Notes: a model not told the origin generated them from the letters alone. Shown: positions 40,970-51,264, numbered from the stretch's first letter. The stretch: DNA of 64,000 nucleotides from Pseudomonas fragi (GCF_025426255.1 NZ_CP104861.1:1-64000), one strand, 5' to 3'. Made by a program: numbers and translations.

Positions 40970-41470
40970 TGTGTTGCTCCTTTGCGTCTCTAATTTTTGT
41001 AGTTCTTTAGCCCCGAATCTGATGTTTGGGTGCTACAGATGCGCGATTAGCGCCAGACGGTGACTGGCAAGTCAATCGTAACCAAGCATGTCTACGACCT
41101 TTGTCTAGTCATTTGCCGTTTGTGCGCAGAGTAATGGCTATTTGATAAACCTAAAAAGAATTGTTTCTGATCTTTTCAGATCATATGGCTATATAGCAGG
41201 GTTTTTCCTACGCGCATGCGAAGGAATGCTATCGGTCTTTTGTCTAATTTATAAACATATTTTCATGAATTTTTTAATAGCGTTTGGTTCTTAAACGTTC
41301 GACCCGATCACCTGTTGGGCAAAAGGCCATATCCGCTGCGGCCTTAGTGCATTTCTGGATGTTGCTGAACTACATAAGCTAATGCTTAAAAGTTATTTAT
41401 TTACTGATTCTTAGATCATTTAACCTCACATTCTGCCGATATCCGGCCGTCTGCCGAGGAGCTCTTCCTG
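40970..41470. promoter_or_regulatory. 501-bp divergent promoter region between oprD-type porin and tauA
   Basis: AT-rich, with no coding frame credible. It contains TGATCT-TTTC-AGATCA (41168-41183), a possible operator, and AAGC-TAAT-GCTT (near 41380). AAAAAGAAT followed by a GATC element at 41153-41173 loosely resembles the lsfA upstream motif. Promoters for both flanking genes must lie here but no single -35/-10 pair stands out. Confidence 0.5.
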
Positions 41471-42454
41471 ATGAAACTGCACTCTCCCTTACGCCTTTTG
41501 GCTGCTTTGTCCCTGGCGGGTGCCAGCTTCTTCGCGCAGGCCGCTACTGCGGATGTGACCGTGGCTTACCAGACCACCGTGGACCCGGCGAAAGTCGCCC
41601 AGGCCGACGGTGCTTATGAAAAAGCCACGGGCGCCAAGATCAACTGGCGCAAATTTGATAACGGCTCCGACATCATTGCCGCCATCGCCTCGGGCGATGT
41701 GCAAATCGGTTACCTCGGTTCCAGCCCGCTGACGGCTGCGATCACTCGCAAGGTGCCGGTTGAAACCTTCTTGATAGCCACCCAGATCGGCGGCGCTGAA
41801 GCACTGGTGGCTCGCAACGGCTCCGGCATCAACGGCCCGCAGGACCTGATCGGCAAAAAAGTTGCCGTTCCATTTGTATCCACCGGCCACTACAGCCTGC
41901 TGGCAGCGTTGAAGCACTGGAATATTGACCCTTCGAAAGTACAGATCCTCAACCTCGCGCCACCGGCCATTGTGGCTGCCTGGAAGCGTGGCGATATTGA
42001 CGCCACTTACGTATGGGACCCAGCACTGGGTGCGGCCAAAGAGAATGGCAAAGTGCTGATCACCTCGGGCGAATTGGCAAAGGTTGGTGCTCCAACCTTT
42101 GATGCCTGGATCGTGCGTAAGGACTTCGCCGCCAAGCACCCGGAAATCGTCAAGGAGTTTGCCAAAGTCACGCTGGATGCTTACGCCGACTATCGCAAGG
42201 ACCCCAAGGCCTGGCTGGCCAATCAGAGCAATGTCGATAAGGTTGTGAAACTCTCGGGCGCCAAGCCTTCTGACATCCCAGTACTGCTGCAAGGCAACGT
42301 GTACCCGCTGGCCAGCGACCAAGTGGTTTTGCTCGGCGCACCGACCACCAAGGCTCTGACTGACACGGCAGCATTCCTGAAAGAACAGGGCAAGGTCGAT
42401 GCAGTACTTGCCGACTATGCCCCTTCGGTCAACGCCACTTTTATCACTCAATAA
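41471..42454 (+). CDS. tauA: taurine-binding periplasmic protein
   Basis: Periplasmic binding protein of the taurine importer, 327 residues. It has a signal peptide of about 25 residues ([21 protein letters not shown]..., cleavage after AQA) followed by [20 protein letters not shown] and [29 protein letters not shown], which are typical of TauA. It starts tauABCD; ribosome binding site GAGGAGCTC. tauB follows 26 bp later. Confidence 0.94.
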   Translation: MKLHSPLRLLAALSLAGASFFAQAATADVTVAYQTTVDPAKVAQADGAYEKATGAKINWRKFDNGSDIIAAIASGDVQIGYLGSSPLTAAITRKVPVETFLIATQIGGAEALVARNGSGINGPQDLIGKKVAVPFVSTGHYSLLAALKHWNIDPSKVQILNLAPPAIVAAWKRGDIDATYVWDPALGAAKENGKVLITSGELAKVGAPTFDAWIVRKDFAAKHPEIVKEFAKVTLDAYADYRKDPKAWLANQSNVDKVVKLSGAKPSDIPVLLQGNVYPLASDQVVLLGAPTTKALTDTAAFLKEQGKVDAVLADYAPSVNATFITQ

Positions 42455-42480
42455 TTCGCGCCGCGCAGGAGTCGACCGTC

Positions 42481-43275
42481 ATGGCCTTGTTATCACTGGA
42501 GCGCATCAGCGCACAGTACCCGGGCGCTGCTGAGCCGGTACTGTCGGATATTTCCGTCAGCCTCGGTCCTCAACAACTGTTGGTCGCACTCGGCCCGTCG
42601 GGTAGCGGTAAAACCTCGCTGCTGAATCTGATCGCAGGCTTTGTCGAACCCAGCGGTGGTCGTATCACCCTCGACGGAGTGCCGGTACACGGCCCCAGCG
42701 CCGAGCGCGGTGTGGTGTTTCAGGACGATGTGTTACTGCCGTGGCAAGACGTGCTGGCGAACGTGGCCTTTGGCCTTGAGCTGGCCGGTGTGCCGCGGGA
42801 TAAACGCGAAGCTCGCGCCCGTGAAATGCTGGCCCTGGTGGATTTGGCGGGGTTTGAAAAACGCCGGGTATGGGAGCTTTCGGGCGGGCAGAAACAGCGC
42901 GTCGGCCTGGCCCGCGCCCTGGCTGCCGACCCTCGGATCCTGCTGATGGATGAACCCTTCGGCGCACTCGATGCCTTCACCCGCGAGCAGATGCAAGAAC
43001 TGCTGCTGCAGGTGTGCCGTCGCACCGACAAGCCGGTATTTCTGATCACCCACGACATCGAAGAAGCGGTGTTTCTGGCCACGGATCTGATTTTGCTGGC
43101 ACCCAACCCGGGGCGCATTGTTGAGCGGCTGACGCTGGATTTTGGCCAGCGCTATAACGCTGGCGAGTCCGCCCGCTCGATCAAGTCTGATCCTCGTTTT
43201 ATCGAAACCCGTGAACACGTGCTTGAGCGCGTGTTTTCACAACGCGGTGCCGCCCAGCGGCAGGAGCGCGCATGA
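42481..43275 (+). CDS. tauB: taurine ABC transporter ATPase
   Basis: Cytoplasmic ATPase of TauABC, 264 residues, with Walker [10 protein letters not shown] near 39, signature [15 protein letters not shown] near 134 and Walker [15 protein letters not shown]-terminal extension after residue 210 is usual for nitrate/taurine ATPases. tauC overlaps its end by 4 bp. Confidence 0.94.
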   Translation: MALLSLERISAQYPGAAEPVLSDISVSLGPQQLLVALGPSGSGKTSLLNLIAGFVEPSGGRITLDGVPVHGPSAERGVVFQDDVLLPWQDVLANVAFGLELAGVPRDKREARAREMLALVDLAGFEKRRVWELSGGQKQRVGLARALAADPRILLMDEPFGALDAFTREQMQELLLQVCRRTDKPVFLITHDIEEAVFLATDLILLAPNPGRIVERLTLDFGQRYNAGESARSIKSDPRFIETREHVLERVFSQRGAAQRQERA

Positions 43276-44108
43276 GCAGTTATGAAGCAATCGCAGCCGC
43301 CCCGGTTGCTGCGCCGCACGCGCCGCGCCCGGTCAAGCGCAGCCTGAGCACGCGCTGGATCAGCGTTCTGACCCTGCTGACCTTGATTGCCCTGTGGTGG
43401 GCAGTGACGGCCGCGGGCTTGATCGAACCGCTGTTTTTGCCACCGCCGTCTGCCGTACTGGAAAAAGGCTGGTTGCTGGCGACCAAAGGCTACATGGATT
43501 CCACGTTGTGGCAGCACTTGGGCGCGAGCTTGAGCCGTATCGGCCTGGGCCTGGGTTTTGCGATTCTGACCGCGGTGCCGGTGGGAATCGCCATTGGCCA
43601 TAACCGTATTGCGCGGGGCATTTTCGACCCGCTGATCGAGTTCTATCGCCCGATTCCGCCATTGGCTTATTTGCCGCTGATTGTGATCTGGTGCGGCATT
43701 GGCGAGTTGTCGAAAGTATTGCTGATTTACCTGGCGATTTTTGCCCCGATTGCGATTGCTACCGCCACTGGTGTGCGTACCGTTGACCCGGCCAAGGTGC
43801 GTGCCGCGCAGTCGTTGGGCGCTACGCGCTGGCAGTTGATTCGTCATGTGATTTTGCCCAGTGCCTTGCCGGATATTTTGACCGGTGTACGCATTGGTCT
43901 GGGGGTGGGCTGGTCGACCCTGGTGGCCGCCGAGCTGATCGCCGCCACCAGCGGTTTGGGGTTTATGGTGCAGTCTGCCGCGCAATTTCTAGTCACCGAT
44001 GTGGTGGTGCTGGGAATTCTGGTGATCGCCATCATCGCCTTTGCCATGGAAATGGGCCTGCGCGCCCTGCAACGCAAGCTGGTGCCGTGGCACGGCCAGG
44101 CTCACTAA
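43272..44108 (+). CDS. tauC: taurine ABC transporter permease
   Basis: Inner-membrane permease of TauABC, 278 residues with about six to seven membrane segments after a hydrophilic N-terminal 35 residues. The coupling loop [26 protein letters not shown] is near 178. ATG overlaps the tauB stop (ATGA). tauD starts 47 bp later. Confidence 0.94.
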   Translation: MSSYEAIAAAPVAAPHAPRPVKRSLSTRWISVLTLLTLIALWWAVTAAGLIEPLFLPPPSAVLEKGWLLATKGYMDSTLWQHLGASLSRIGLGLGFAILTAVPVGIAIGHNRIARGIFDPLIEFYRPIPPLAYLPLIVIWCGIGELSKVLLIYLAIFAPIAIATATGVRTVDPAKVRAAQSLGATRWQLIRHVILPSALPDILTGVRIGLGVGWSTLVAAELIAATSGLGFMVQSAAQFLVTDVVVLGILVIAIIAFAMEMGLRALQRKLVPWHGQAH

Positions 44109-44155
44109 ACAGAACTCGACGCTGATTAATTGGCGCGCTGCTAAAGAGATAGATC

Positions 44156-44989
44156 ATGAGCCTGACCATTACCCCGATTAGCTCTGCCCTTGGCGCCCAG
44201 ATTGCTGGCGTCGACCTGACTCAACCCCTGAGTCCGGAACACCGTGATGCCATCGAGCAGGCGTTGCTGGCGCATCATGTGGTGTTCTTCAAGCATCAGT
44301 CGATCACGCCGCAGCAGCAGGCACGTTTTGCTGCCAACTTCGGTGATCTGCATATTCATCCAATTTATCCCAACGTACCGGAGCAGCCAGAAGTGCTGGT
44401 GCTGGATACGGCCGTGACCGACGTGCGCGACAACGCGGTGTGGCATACCGACGTGACCTTTTTGCCGACGCCGGCGATGGGGGCGGTGCTGAGTGCCAAG
44501 CAGTTGCCGGCTTTTGGTGGCGACACCTTGTGGGCGGGCGGGATCGCCGCTTTTGAGGGGTTGTCCAGGCCACTGCAAGTTTTGCTGGAAGGGCTGACTG
44601 CAACCCACGACTTCACCAAGTCGTTCCCGCTGGAGCGTTTCGGTTCGACCCCTGAAGACCTTGCACGCTGGGAGCAGACCCGCAAAAACAACCCGCCGTT
44701 GTCGCACCCGGTGGTTCGCACCCACCCGGTGAGCGGTCGCAAATCGTTGTTCGTCAATGAAGGCTTTACCACCAAAATCAATGAGCTTTCAGAAGCTGAA
44801 AGCGAAGCGATCCTCAAGTTGTTGTTTGCCCATGCGACGCGCCCCGAGTACACCATTCGCTGGCGCTGGGAGGAAAATGACGTGGCGTTTTGGGACAACC
44901 GTTCTACCCAGCATTACGCCGTGGACGATTACCGCCCGAACCGCCGCGTGATGCACCGCGCGACGATTTTGGGTGATGCACCGTTCTGA
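44156..44989 (+). CDS. tauD: taurine dioxygenase
   Basis: Fe(II)/2-oxoglutarate dioxygenase that hydroxylates taurine, which then releases sulfite and aminoacetaldehyde. The 277-residue protein has the iron facial triad as His97 and Asp99 (WHTDVTF) and His267 (MHRATI). Length and the [20 protein letters not shown] opening are typical of TauD. It ends tauABCD; a long inverted repeat follows in place of an obvious terminator. Confidence 0.95.
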   Translation: MSLTITPISSALGAQIAGVDLTQPLSPEHRDAIEQALLAHHVVFFKHQSITPQQQARFAANFGDLHIHPIYPNVPEQPEVLVLDTAVTDVRDNAVWHTDVTFLPTPAMGAVLSAKQLPAFGGDTLWAGGIAAFEGLSRPLQVLLEGLTATHDFTKSFPLERFGSTPEDLARWEQTRKNNPPLSHPVVRTHPVSGRKSLFVNEGFTTKINELSEAESEAILKLLFAHATRPEYTIRWRWEENDVAFWDNRSTQHYAVDDYRPNRRVMHRATILGDAPF

Positions 44990-45023
44990 TGAACACCGCA
45001 TGAGGTGTAGATCAGGGATCCTC

Positions 45024-45171
45024 GTAGCAGCTGACGAGCGGAGCGAGGCTGCGTCCGGCTGCGAAGCGGCCGTAAAATCTGAGACCCGGTTTTAACTGGC
45101 TCACCGCAGGTGTATGTTTTCGCGGCTGCTGCGCAGCCTGACGCAGCCTCGCTCCGCTCGTCAGCTGCTAC
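45024..45171. repeat. GTAGCAGCTG-type long inverted repeat
   Basis: Arms GTAGCAGCTGACGAGCGGAGCGAGGCTGCGT and complement are almost perfectly inverted over about 30 bp at 45024-45054 and 45141-45171. The centre has a further dyad. It fills the gap between the convergent tauD and TetR genes. Confidence 0.85.
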
Positions 45172-45178
45172 GCAACGT

Positions 45179-45820
45179 CTAGCGGCTGCAGCTTTCACGC
45201 TTGGGCAAAAACGGCGGCAAGTACAACCCCAGGTAAGCATCCACTACACGTATGCCTTCTTCGGCCATGCGCGGGGTGATGCTGTCGTGCAGTTGGATAG
45301 AGCGCGCATATACGCGGTCGCCCAGCTCCATCGCCAAGGCAAATACGTCCACGTCCTGTGGCAGTGCCGGCAACTCAAAATGGCGCATAAATAAACCATG
45401 CATCAACTGGCCCAGCTCCAGGTCGTGCTGACGGTCTGCCTGAGTTACTTCGGTGAGACCATGCTGGGCCAGGATCAATTGCCGGGCAGCGGCATCTTCG
45501 CTGTAAATCGTCAGCATGCGCAGCTCAACGAGGCGCGACAGGTCTCGCCAGTCCCTCAACGCTTCATGCTCAATCGGCTCTTGCAGGCAGGCGCGGAACG
45601 CCGCATGCACATCTGCGGTCAAGGCTTCGAGGAGCGCGGGCACACCGGCGAAAAAGTGATAGACCGACGACGGCGGGATTTCAGCGCGTTCGGCCACGCT
45701 GTAAATCGACAGGCTGGACACCCCTTCTTCTGCCAGCAGTGTGCGGGCAGCATTGAGTATCGAATCGATCCGGACCTGGCTGCGAGCGCGTGACTTTCGA
45801 GGTGTGGCAAGGCGCGTCAT
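45179..45820 (-). CDS. TetR-family transcriptional regulator
   Basis: A 213-residue regulator with an N-terminal TetR helix-turn-helix (RIDSILNAARTLLAEEG, then SIYSVAERAEIPPSSVYHFF as recognition helices, about 18-65) and an effector-binding C-terminal domain. ATG 45820 has GGAGA 7 nt upstream. It lies between tau and spu on the minus strand, separated from spuI by a strong terminator, so it is probably transcribed alone. Target and ligand unknown; a role in polyamine or taurine control would be a guess. Confidence 0.85.
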   Translation of the reverse strand: MTRLATPRKSRARSQVRIDSILNAARTLLAEEGVSSLSIYSVAERAEIPPSSVYHFFAGVPALLEALTADVHAAFRACLQEPIEHEALRDWRDLSRLVELRMLTIYSEDAAARQLILAQHGLTEVTQADRQHDLELGQLMHGLFMRHFELPALPQDVDVFALAMELGDRVYARSIQLHDSITPRMAEEGIRVVDAYLGLYLPPFLPKRESCSR

Positions 45821-45868
45821 GGGTGTCTCCTGCGGGGCAGTGCGCATTGTACGAGCCTTGGGCCCATA

Positions 45869-45902
45869 AAAAAACGCCGCAGGCCGTGAGGCCTGCGGCG
45901 TT
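45869..45902 (-). terminator. rho-independent terminator of spuI
   Basis: A perfect 13-bp stem, AACGCCGCAGGCC (45873-45885) with GGCCTGCGGCGTT (45890-45902) around GTGA; on the minus strand it is followed by TTTTTTTATG. It lies 19 bp after the spuI stop. Confidence 0.93.
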
Positions 45903-45921
45903 CCTTGTGGACTGCAAACGC

Positions 45922-47298
45922 TTACACGGTATGCAGATACCAGTTGTATTCGAGGTCGGAGATGGAGTGTTCAAACTCTTCCAGCTCGCTCTCTTTACAG
46001 GCGACAAAGATATCGATGTATTTCGGGTCGATATATTTGGCCATTACTTCGCTGTCATCCAGCTCGCGCAATGCATCACGCAGGTTGTTTGGCAGGCTTT
46101 GCTCGTTCTGCTCGTAGCTGTTGCCTTCGACTGGCGCACCCGGTTCGATCTTGTTGGTCAGACCGTGGTGAATACCGGCCAGTACCGAGGCCATCAACAG
46201 GTATGGGTTGGCATCGGCACCGGCAACCCGGTGTTCGATACGTACCGAGTCGGACGAGCCGGTAGGTACGCGAATCGCCACGGTACGGTTGTCCAGGCCC
46301 CAGCACGGCGAGTTCGGCACGTAGAACTGAGCGCCGAAACGACGGTACGAGTTGACGTTAGGGCAAAGGAACGCCATCTGCGCCGGTAGGGTCTCGAGCA
46401 CACCGCCGATCGCGTGACGCAATGCGGCGTTCTGCTCGGGATCCTCGCTGGCAAAAATATTTTTGCCTTCTTTGTCCAGAATCGAAATATGAACGTGTAG
46501 TCCGTTGCCCGCCTGGCCCGGGTAAGGCTTGGCCATGAACGTGGTGTCCATCTCATGGTCATAGGCGATGTTTTTGATCAGTCGCTTGAGCAGTACCGCG
46601 TAGTCGCAGGCCTTGATCGGGTCGGCAACGTGGTGCAGGTTCACTTCGAACTGCGCCGGGGCACTTTCTTTAACGATGGCGTCAGCCGGGATGCCTTGTT
46701 CTTTGGCACCTTCCAGAATGTCCTGGAGGCAGTCGACGTATTCATCGAGGTCGTCGATCAGGTAAACCTGAGTCGAATGTGGACGTTTGCCGGAGATCGG
46801 CGAGCGTGGAGGTTGCGGGCGACCGTTAACGTTCTCCTGGTCAATCAGGTAGAACTCCAGCTCGAAAGCGGCGCAGATGGTCAGGCCCATCTCGTCAAAT
46901 TTGGTAACAACTTGACGCAGCACTTCGCGAGGGTCGGCGAAGAAAGGTTCACCTTCTAGTTCGTGCATAGTCATCAGCAGTTGCGCGGTTGGGCGCTTTT
47001 GCCAAGGTTCATTGCACAGGGTGTCCGGGATGGGATAACAGATTCTGTCTGCGTCACCGATATCCAGACCCAGGCCGGTGCTTTCCACCGTTGAGCCATT
47101 GATATCAAGTGCAAACAGAGAGGCAGGCAGGTTGATGCCTTTCTCGTAAACCTTGTGGAGGCTGGTGCGTTCGATGCGCTTGCCGCGCACCACACCATTC
47201 ATATCCGCAATTAGAAGGTCTACGTACAGAACCTCAGGATGATCCTTAAGGAACGCGTTCGCTTCGTTAAGCTGAACGGCACGCGGGGGTACCGACAT
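45922..47298 (-). CDS. spuI: gamma-glutamylpolyamine synthetase (glutamine synthetase family)
   Basis: Glutamine-synthetase-like enzyme joining glutamate to a polyamine amino group, the first step of the gamma-glutamyl route. The 458-residue protein has KPYPGQAGNGLHVHISILD and the ATP-binding RFGAQFYVPN and VGRVPTGS-like RIEHRVAGADANPYL regions. It is divergent from spuA, exactly as spuI (PA0296) is in P. aeruginosa. A second synthetase, spuB, lies in the opposite operon. Confidence 0.92.
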   Translation of the reverse strand: MSVPPRAVQLNEANAFLKDHPEVLYVDLLIADMNGVVRGKRIERTSLHKVYEKGINLPASLFALDINGSTVESTGLGLDIGDADRICYPIPDTLCNEPWQKRPTAQLLMTMHELEGEPFFADPREVLRQVVTKFDEMGLTICAAFELEFYLIDQENVNGRPQPPRSPISGKRPHSTQVYLIDDLDEYVDCLQDILEGAKEQGIPADAIVKESAPAQFEVNLHHVADPIKACDYAVLLKRLIKNIAYDHEMDTTFMAKPYPGQAGNGLHVHISILDKEGKNIFASEDPEQNAALRHAIGGVLETLPAQMAFLCPNVNSYRRFGAQFYVPNSPCWGLDNRTVAIRVPTGSSDSVRIEHRVAGADANPYLLMASVLAGIHHGLTNKIEPGAPVEGNSYEQNEQSLPNNLRDALRELDDSEVMAKYIDPKYIDIFVACKESELEEFEHSISDLEYNWYLHTV

Positions 47299-47576
47299 GA
47301 TGCAACACCTTTGTTGTTAAAAATATCAATCATTGAGCGCTACGGGTTTCAGTCAACCCGAACGGCATACCGAAGTCAAGCTGCCTGTTTTATGCCCTTA
47401 AAAAGCGCCTAAATGCCATTTTTGACGCTTTTTGGGGCGTCTTTGACCTTTTTGAACGCTTGGCGCCCGCAGGCTTGAGCGGGCCGTGTTGTATTTTTTA
47501 CGGGGGTGTTGTGTAAAAAAATGAACAAGGCTAAGCTCGATTCAAACCCATAACAGCAATAATACCGGGGTGTTAC
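47299..47576. promoter_or_regulatory. divergent spuI-spuA promoter region
   Basis: 278 bp with repeated elements: TTTTTGACGC (47419-47428) and TTTTTGAACGC (47449-47459) in direct order, an inverted AAAAAGCG...CGCTTTTT, and GACGC...GCGTC around 47424-47441. They lie roughly midway between the divergent genes and are plausible operator copies for a polyamine regulator. Motifs seen; binding protein not identified. Confidence 0.5.
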
Positions 47577-48353
47577 ATGTCACGCCTGCCGTTAATCGGC
47601 GTCACCGCCTGCACCAAGCAGATCGGTTTGCATCCTTATCACATCACTGGCGATAAGTACGTGCGAGCAGTTGCAGTGGCTGCCAAAGGCTTGCCTCTGA
47701 TCATACCGTCACTGGCGGAATTGATTGATCCGACCGATATTCTTGACGGTCTGGACGGCCTGCTCTTTACCGGGTCTCCTTCCAATATAGAACCCCATTT
47801 GTATCACGGCCCTGCCAGCGCGCCTGGCACGCTGCATGATCCTGACCGTGATCGCACTACCCTTCCCTTGATTCGTGCTGCTATTGCAGCTGGCATTCCG
47901 GTGCTCGGGATTTGTCGCGGCTTTCAGGAATTAAATGTAGCTCTGGGTGGCTCACTTCACCAGAAATTGCACGAAGTCGAAGGCTTTATCGAGCACCGCG
48001 AAGACCCCAGCGCCCCTGTTGAAGTGCAATACGCTGCGAGCCACGCCATGCACGTTCAGCCGGGCGGCATCCTGGCTGGTCTAGGCTTGCCGGCTGAGTT
48101 CGAGGTCAACTCGATTCATACCCAGGGTATTGAGCGCGTAGCGCCAGGCCTACGGGTTGAAGCCCTGGCGCCGGACGGCCTGGTCGAAGCCGTTTCGGTA
48201 AAAGACGGCAAGGCTTTTGCTTTGGCGGTTCAGTGGCACCCCGAATGGCAGGTAAGCTCTAACCCGATTTATCTCGCCATCTTTCAGGCGTTTGGAAATG
48301 CCTGTAGAAGGCGCGCTACACAACGCGACGCGGATGCGTCAGTAAACGCCTGA
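47577..48353 (+). CDS. spuA: gamma-glutamyl-GABA hydrolase (class I amidotransferase fold)
   Basis: PuuD-like hydrolase freeing GABA from gamma-glutamyl-GABA at the end of the gamma-glutamyl pathway. The 258-residue protein has the nucleophile Cys113 in GICRGFQELN and the partner His/Glu in VQWHPEWQ near 223. ATG 47577 follows the AATACCGGGGTG ribosome binding region. spuB begins 36 bp later. Confidence 0.92.
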   Translation: MSRLPLIGVTACTKQIGLHPYHITGDKYVRAVAVAAKGLPLIIPSLAELIDPTDILDGLDGLLFTGSPSNIEPHLYHGPASAPGTLHDPDRDRTTLPLIRAAIAAGIPVLGICRGFQELNVALGGSLHQKLHEVEGFIEHREDPSAPVEVQYAASHAMHVQPGGILAGLGLPAEFEVNSIHTQGIERVAPGLRVEALAPDGLVEAVSVKDGKAFALAVQWHPEWQVSSNPIYLAIFQAFGNACRRRATQRDADASVNA

Positions 48354-48389
48354 CTTATTCAAGTCAGGACACTCAGCCCAGAGGCATTT

Positions 48390-49748
48390 ATGAGTAACAA
48401 CCTCGACCAGCTCACCGATTGGTTGAAAGACCACAAGATCACAGAAGTCGAATGCATGATCGCCGACCTCACCGGGATTACTCGCGGGAAGATTTCGCCG
48501 ACCAACAAGTTCATTGCCGAAAAAGGCATGCGCCTGCCCGAGAGCGTATTGCTGCAAACCGTTACGGGCGACTATGTCGAAGACGACATCTATTACGAGC
48601 TTCTGGACCCGGCCGATATCGACATGATCTGCCGTCCCGACCAGAACGCAGTATTTGTGGTGCCGTGGGCTATCGAGCCAACCGCTCAGGTGATTCACGA
48701 CACCTACGACAAGCAGGGCAACCCGATTGAGTTGTCGCCGCGCAACGTGCTTAAAAAGGTTCTCAAACTCTACGCCGATCACGGCTGGCAGCCGATCGTG
48801 GCGCCAGAAATGGAGTTCTACCTGACCAAGCGCAGCGACGACCCGGACTACCCGTTGCAGCCTCCGGTGGGTCGCTCCGGTCGCCCGGAAACCGGTCGTC
48901 AGTCCTTCTCTATTGAAGCGGCCAACGAATTCGATCCGCTGTTCGAAGACGTTTATGACTGGTGCGAACTGCAAGAGCTGGACCTGGACACGCTGATCCA
49001 CGAAGACGGCACGGCGCAGATGGAGATCAACTTCCGTCACGGCGACGCACTGTCGCTGGCCGACCAGATTCTGGTGTTCAAGCGCACCATGCGTGAGGCT
49101 GCGCTCAAGCACAACGTGGCCGCGACCTTCATGGCCAAACCGATGACCGGTGAGCCTGGCAGCGCCATGCACCTGCACCAGAGCATCATTGATATCAACA
49201 CCGGCAAAAACGTCTTCTCCAATGAAGACGGGACCATGAGCCAGCTGTTCCTCAACCATATCGGTGGGCTGCAAAAGTTCATTCCAGAGCTGCTGCCGCT
49301 GTTTGCCCCGAACGTGAACTCGTTCCGCCGTTTCTTGCCTGATACCTCGGCACCAGTAAACGTGGAGTGGGGCGAAGAGAACCGCACCGTGGGCCTGCGC
49401 GTGCCGGATGCCGGCCCGCAAAACCGCCGTGTCGAAAACCGCTTGCCGGGCGCCGATGCCAACCCGTACCTGGCGATTGCTGCCAGCTTGCTGTGCGGTT
49501 ATATCGGCATGGTCGAAGGCATCAACCCGAGCGCGCCAGTGGTCGGTCGTGGTTATGAACGTCGCAACTTGCGCCTGCCGTTGACCCTTGAAGAGGCACT
49601 GGCACGCATGGAAGGCAGCAAGACTGTCGAGAAGTACCTGGGCACCAAGTTCATCACCGGTTACGTGGCAGTCAAACGTGCCGAACATGAAAACTTCAAG
49701 CGCGTCATCAGTTCGTGGGAGCGGGAATTCCTGCTGTTCGCCGTCTGA
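48390..49748 (+). CDS. spuB: gamma-glutamylpolyamine synthetase (glutamine synthetase family)
   Basis: Second PuuA-type synthetase of the locus, 452 residues, with KPMTGEPGSAMHLHQSI, NVNSFRRF and RIP-like RVENRLPGADANPYL glutamine-synthetase motifs. It and spuI differ throughout and probably have different polyamine preferences, as known for the several P. aeruginosa copies. It follows spuA and precedes spuC by 61 bp. Confidence 0.92.
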   Translation: MSNNLDQLTDWLKDHKITEVECMIADLTGITRGKISPTNKFIAEKGMRLPESVLLQTVTGDYVEDDIYYELLDPADIDMICRPDQNAVFVVPWAIEPTAQVIHDTYDKQGNPIELSPRNVLKKVLKLYADHGWQPIVAPEMEFYLTKRSDDPDYPLQPPVGRSGRPETGRQSFSIEAANEFDPLFEDVYDWCELQELDLDTLIHEDGTAQMEINFRHGDALSLADQILVFKRTMREAALKHNVAATFMAKPMTGEPGSAMHLHQSIIDINTGKNVFSNEDGTMSQLFLNHIGGLQKFIPELLPLFAPNVNSFRRFLPDTSAPVNVEWGEENRTVGLRVPDAGPQNRRVENRLPGADANPYLAIAASLLCGYIGMVEGINPSAPVVGRGYERRNLRLPLTLEEALARMEGSKTVEKYLGTKFITGYVAVKRAEHENFKRVISSWEREFLLFAV

Positions 49749-49809
49749 CACGCTGGAGGGGCGCGCCTGGGAGGCGCGGTCCCTCCTCTACTGACTAAAG
49801 GAGAGCTGT

Positions 49810-51174
49810 ATGACTAACAAAAACCCGCAAACCCTCCAATGGCAACAACTGAGTAACGACCACCATCTGGCCCCGTTCAGCGACTTCAAACAGTTGAAAG
49901 AAGTCGGCCCACGCATCATCACTCATGCCAAAGGCGTGTACCTGTGGGACAGCGAAGGCCACAAGATTCTCGACGGCATGGCCGGCCTGTGGTGTGTTGC
50001 CATCGGCTATGGCCGTGACGAACTGGCCGATGCCGCCAGCAAGCAAATGCGCGAACTGCCGTACTACAACCTGTTTTTCATGACCGCGCACCCGCCGGTA
50101 CTTGAACTGTCCAAAGCCATCGCCGAGATCGCGCCTGAAGGCATGAACCACGTGTTCTTCACCGGCTCAGGCTCTGAAGGCAACGACACCATGTTGCGCA
50201 TGGTTCGCCATTACTGGGCGATCAAGGGCCAGCCCAACAAGAAAACCATCATCAGCCGCAAAAACGGCTACCACGGCTCCACCGTGGCGGGCGCGAGCCT
50301 GGGCGGCATGACCTACATGCACGAACAGGGCGACTTGCCGATCCCTGGCATCACCCACATCCCGCAGCCGTACTGGTTCGGCGAGGGTGGCGACATGTCC
50401 CCGGAAGAGTTCGGCATCTGGGCCGCCAATCAGCTGGAAGAAAAAATCCTCGAACTGGGCGTCGACAATGTCGGGGCCTTTATTGCCGAGCCGATCCAGG
50501 GTGCAGGCGGCGTGATCGTTCCTCCTGCCACCTACTGGCCGCGCATCAAGGAAATCCTGGCCAAGTACGACATCCTGTTCGTTGCAGATGAAGTGATTTG
50601 TGGCTTTGGTCGTACCGGTGAGTGGTTCGGTAGCGATTTCTACGACCTCAAACCGGACATGATGACCATCGCCAAGGGCCTGACCTCAGGTTATATCCCG
50701 ATGGGTGGCCTGATCGTGCGCGATGAAGTGGTTGCGGTACTGAACGAAGGTGGCGATTTCAACCACGGTTTCACCTACTCGGGTCACCCGGTAGCAGCAG
50801 CAGTGGCACTGGAAAACATCCGCATCCTGCGCGAAGAAAAAATTATCGAGACGGTTCACGCCGAAACGGCACCGTATTTGCAAAAGCGTTTACGTGAACT
50901 GAACGACCATCCGCTGGTGGGCGAAGTGCGCGGTGTTGGCATGCTGGGTGCCATTGAATTGGTGCAGGACAAAGCCACGCGCAAACGTTACGAAGGCCGT
51001 GGTGCTGGCATGATCTGCCGACAGTTCTGTTTCGCTAACGGTCTGATCATGCGCGCCGTAGGCGACACCATGATTATTTCGCCGCCGCTGGTGATCAGTA
51101 AAGACGAGATCGACGAGTTGGTGACAAAGGCGCGCAAGTGCCTGGATCTGACCTTGGAAGCACTGCAAGGTTAA
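49810..51174 (+). CDS. spuC: polyamine:pyruvate aminotransferase
   Basis: PLP class-III aminotransferase moving an amino group from putrescine or another polyamine to pyruvate. The 454-residue protein has the PLP Lys289 in TIAKGLTSGYIPMGG, FTGSGSEGNDTMLR near 117 and FVADEVICGFGRTG. Strong GGAG ribosome binding site. It follows spuAB and precedes spuD by 183 bp. Confidence 0.93.
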   Translation: MTNKNPQTLQWQQLSNDHHLAPFSDFKQLKEVGPRIITHAKGVYLWDSEGHKILDGMAGLWCVAIGYGRDELADAASKQMRELPYYNLFFMTAHPPVLELSKAIAEIAPEGMNHVFFTGSGSEGNDTMLRMVRHYWAIKGQPNKKTIISRKNGYHGSTVAGASLGGMTYMHEQGDLPIPGITHIPQPYWFGEGGDMSPEEFGIWAANQLEEKILELGVDNVGAFIAEPIQGAGGVIVPPATYWPRIKEILAKYDILFVADEVICGFGRTGEWFGSDFYDLKPDMMTIAKGLTSGYIPMGGLIVRDEVVAVLNEGGDFNHGFTYSGHPVAAAVALENIRILREEKIIETVHAETAPYLQKRLRELNDHPLVGEVRGVGMLGAIELVQDKATRKRYEGRGAGMICRQFCFANGLIMRAVGDTMIISPPLVISKDEIDELVTKARKCLDLTLEALQG

Positions 51175-51244
51175 CTGCTAGGCTTCGGGCGCAAGACAAC
51201 TGCGATCCTAAAGCAGGTAATTGCGCTCTGGGCCTTAAGAATCA

Positions 51245-51264
51245 AGGCTTTCCCTTGAAAGCCT
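51245..51264 (+). repeat. hairpin in the spuC-spuD gap
   Basis: AGGCTTTC-CCTT-GAAAGCCT, a perfect 8-bp stem without a following T run. It separates the catabolic genes from the transporter genes and could act as an attenuator or processing site that sets the ratio of spuD message. Confidence 0.5.
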
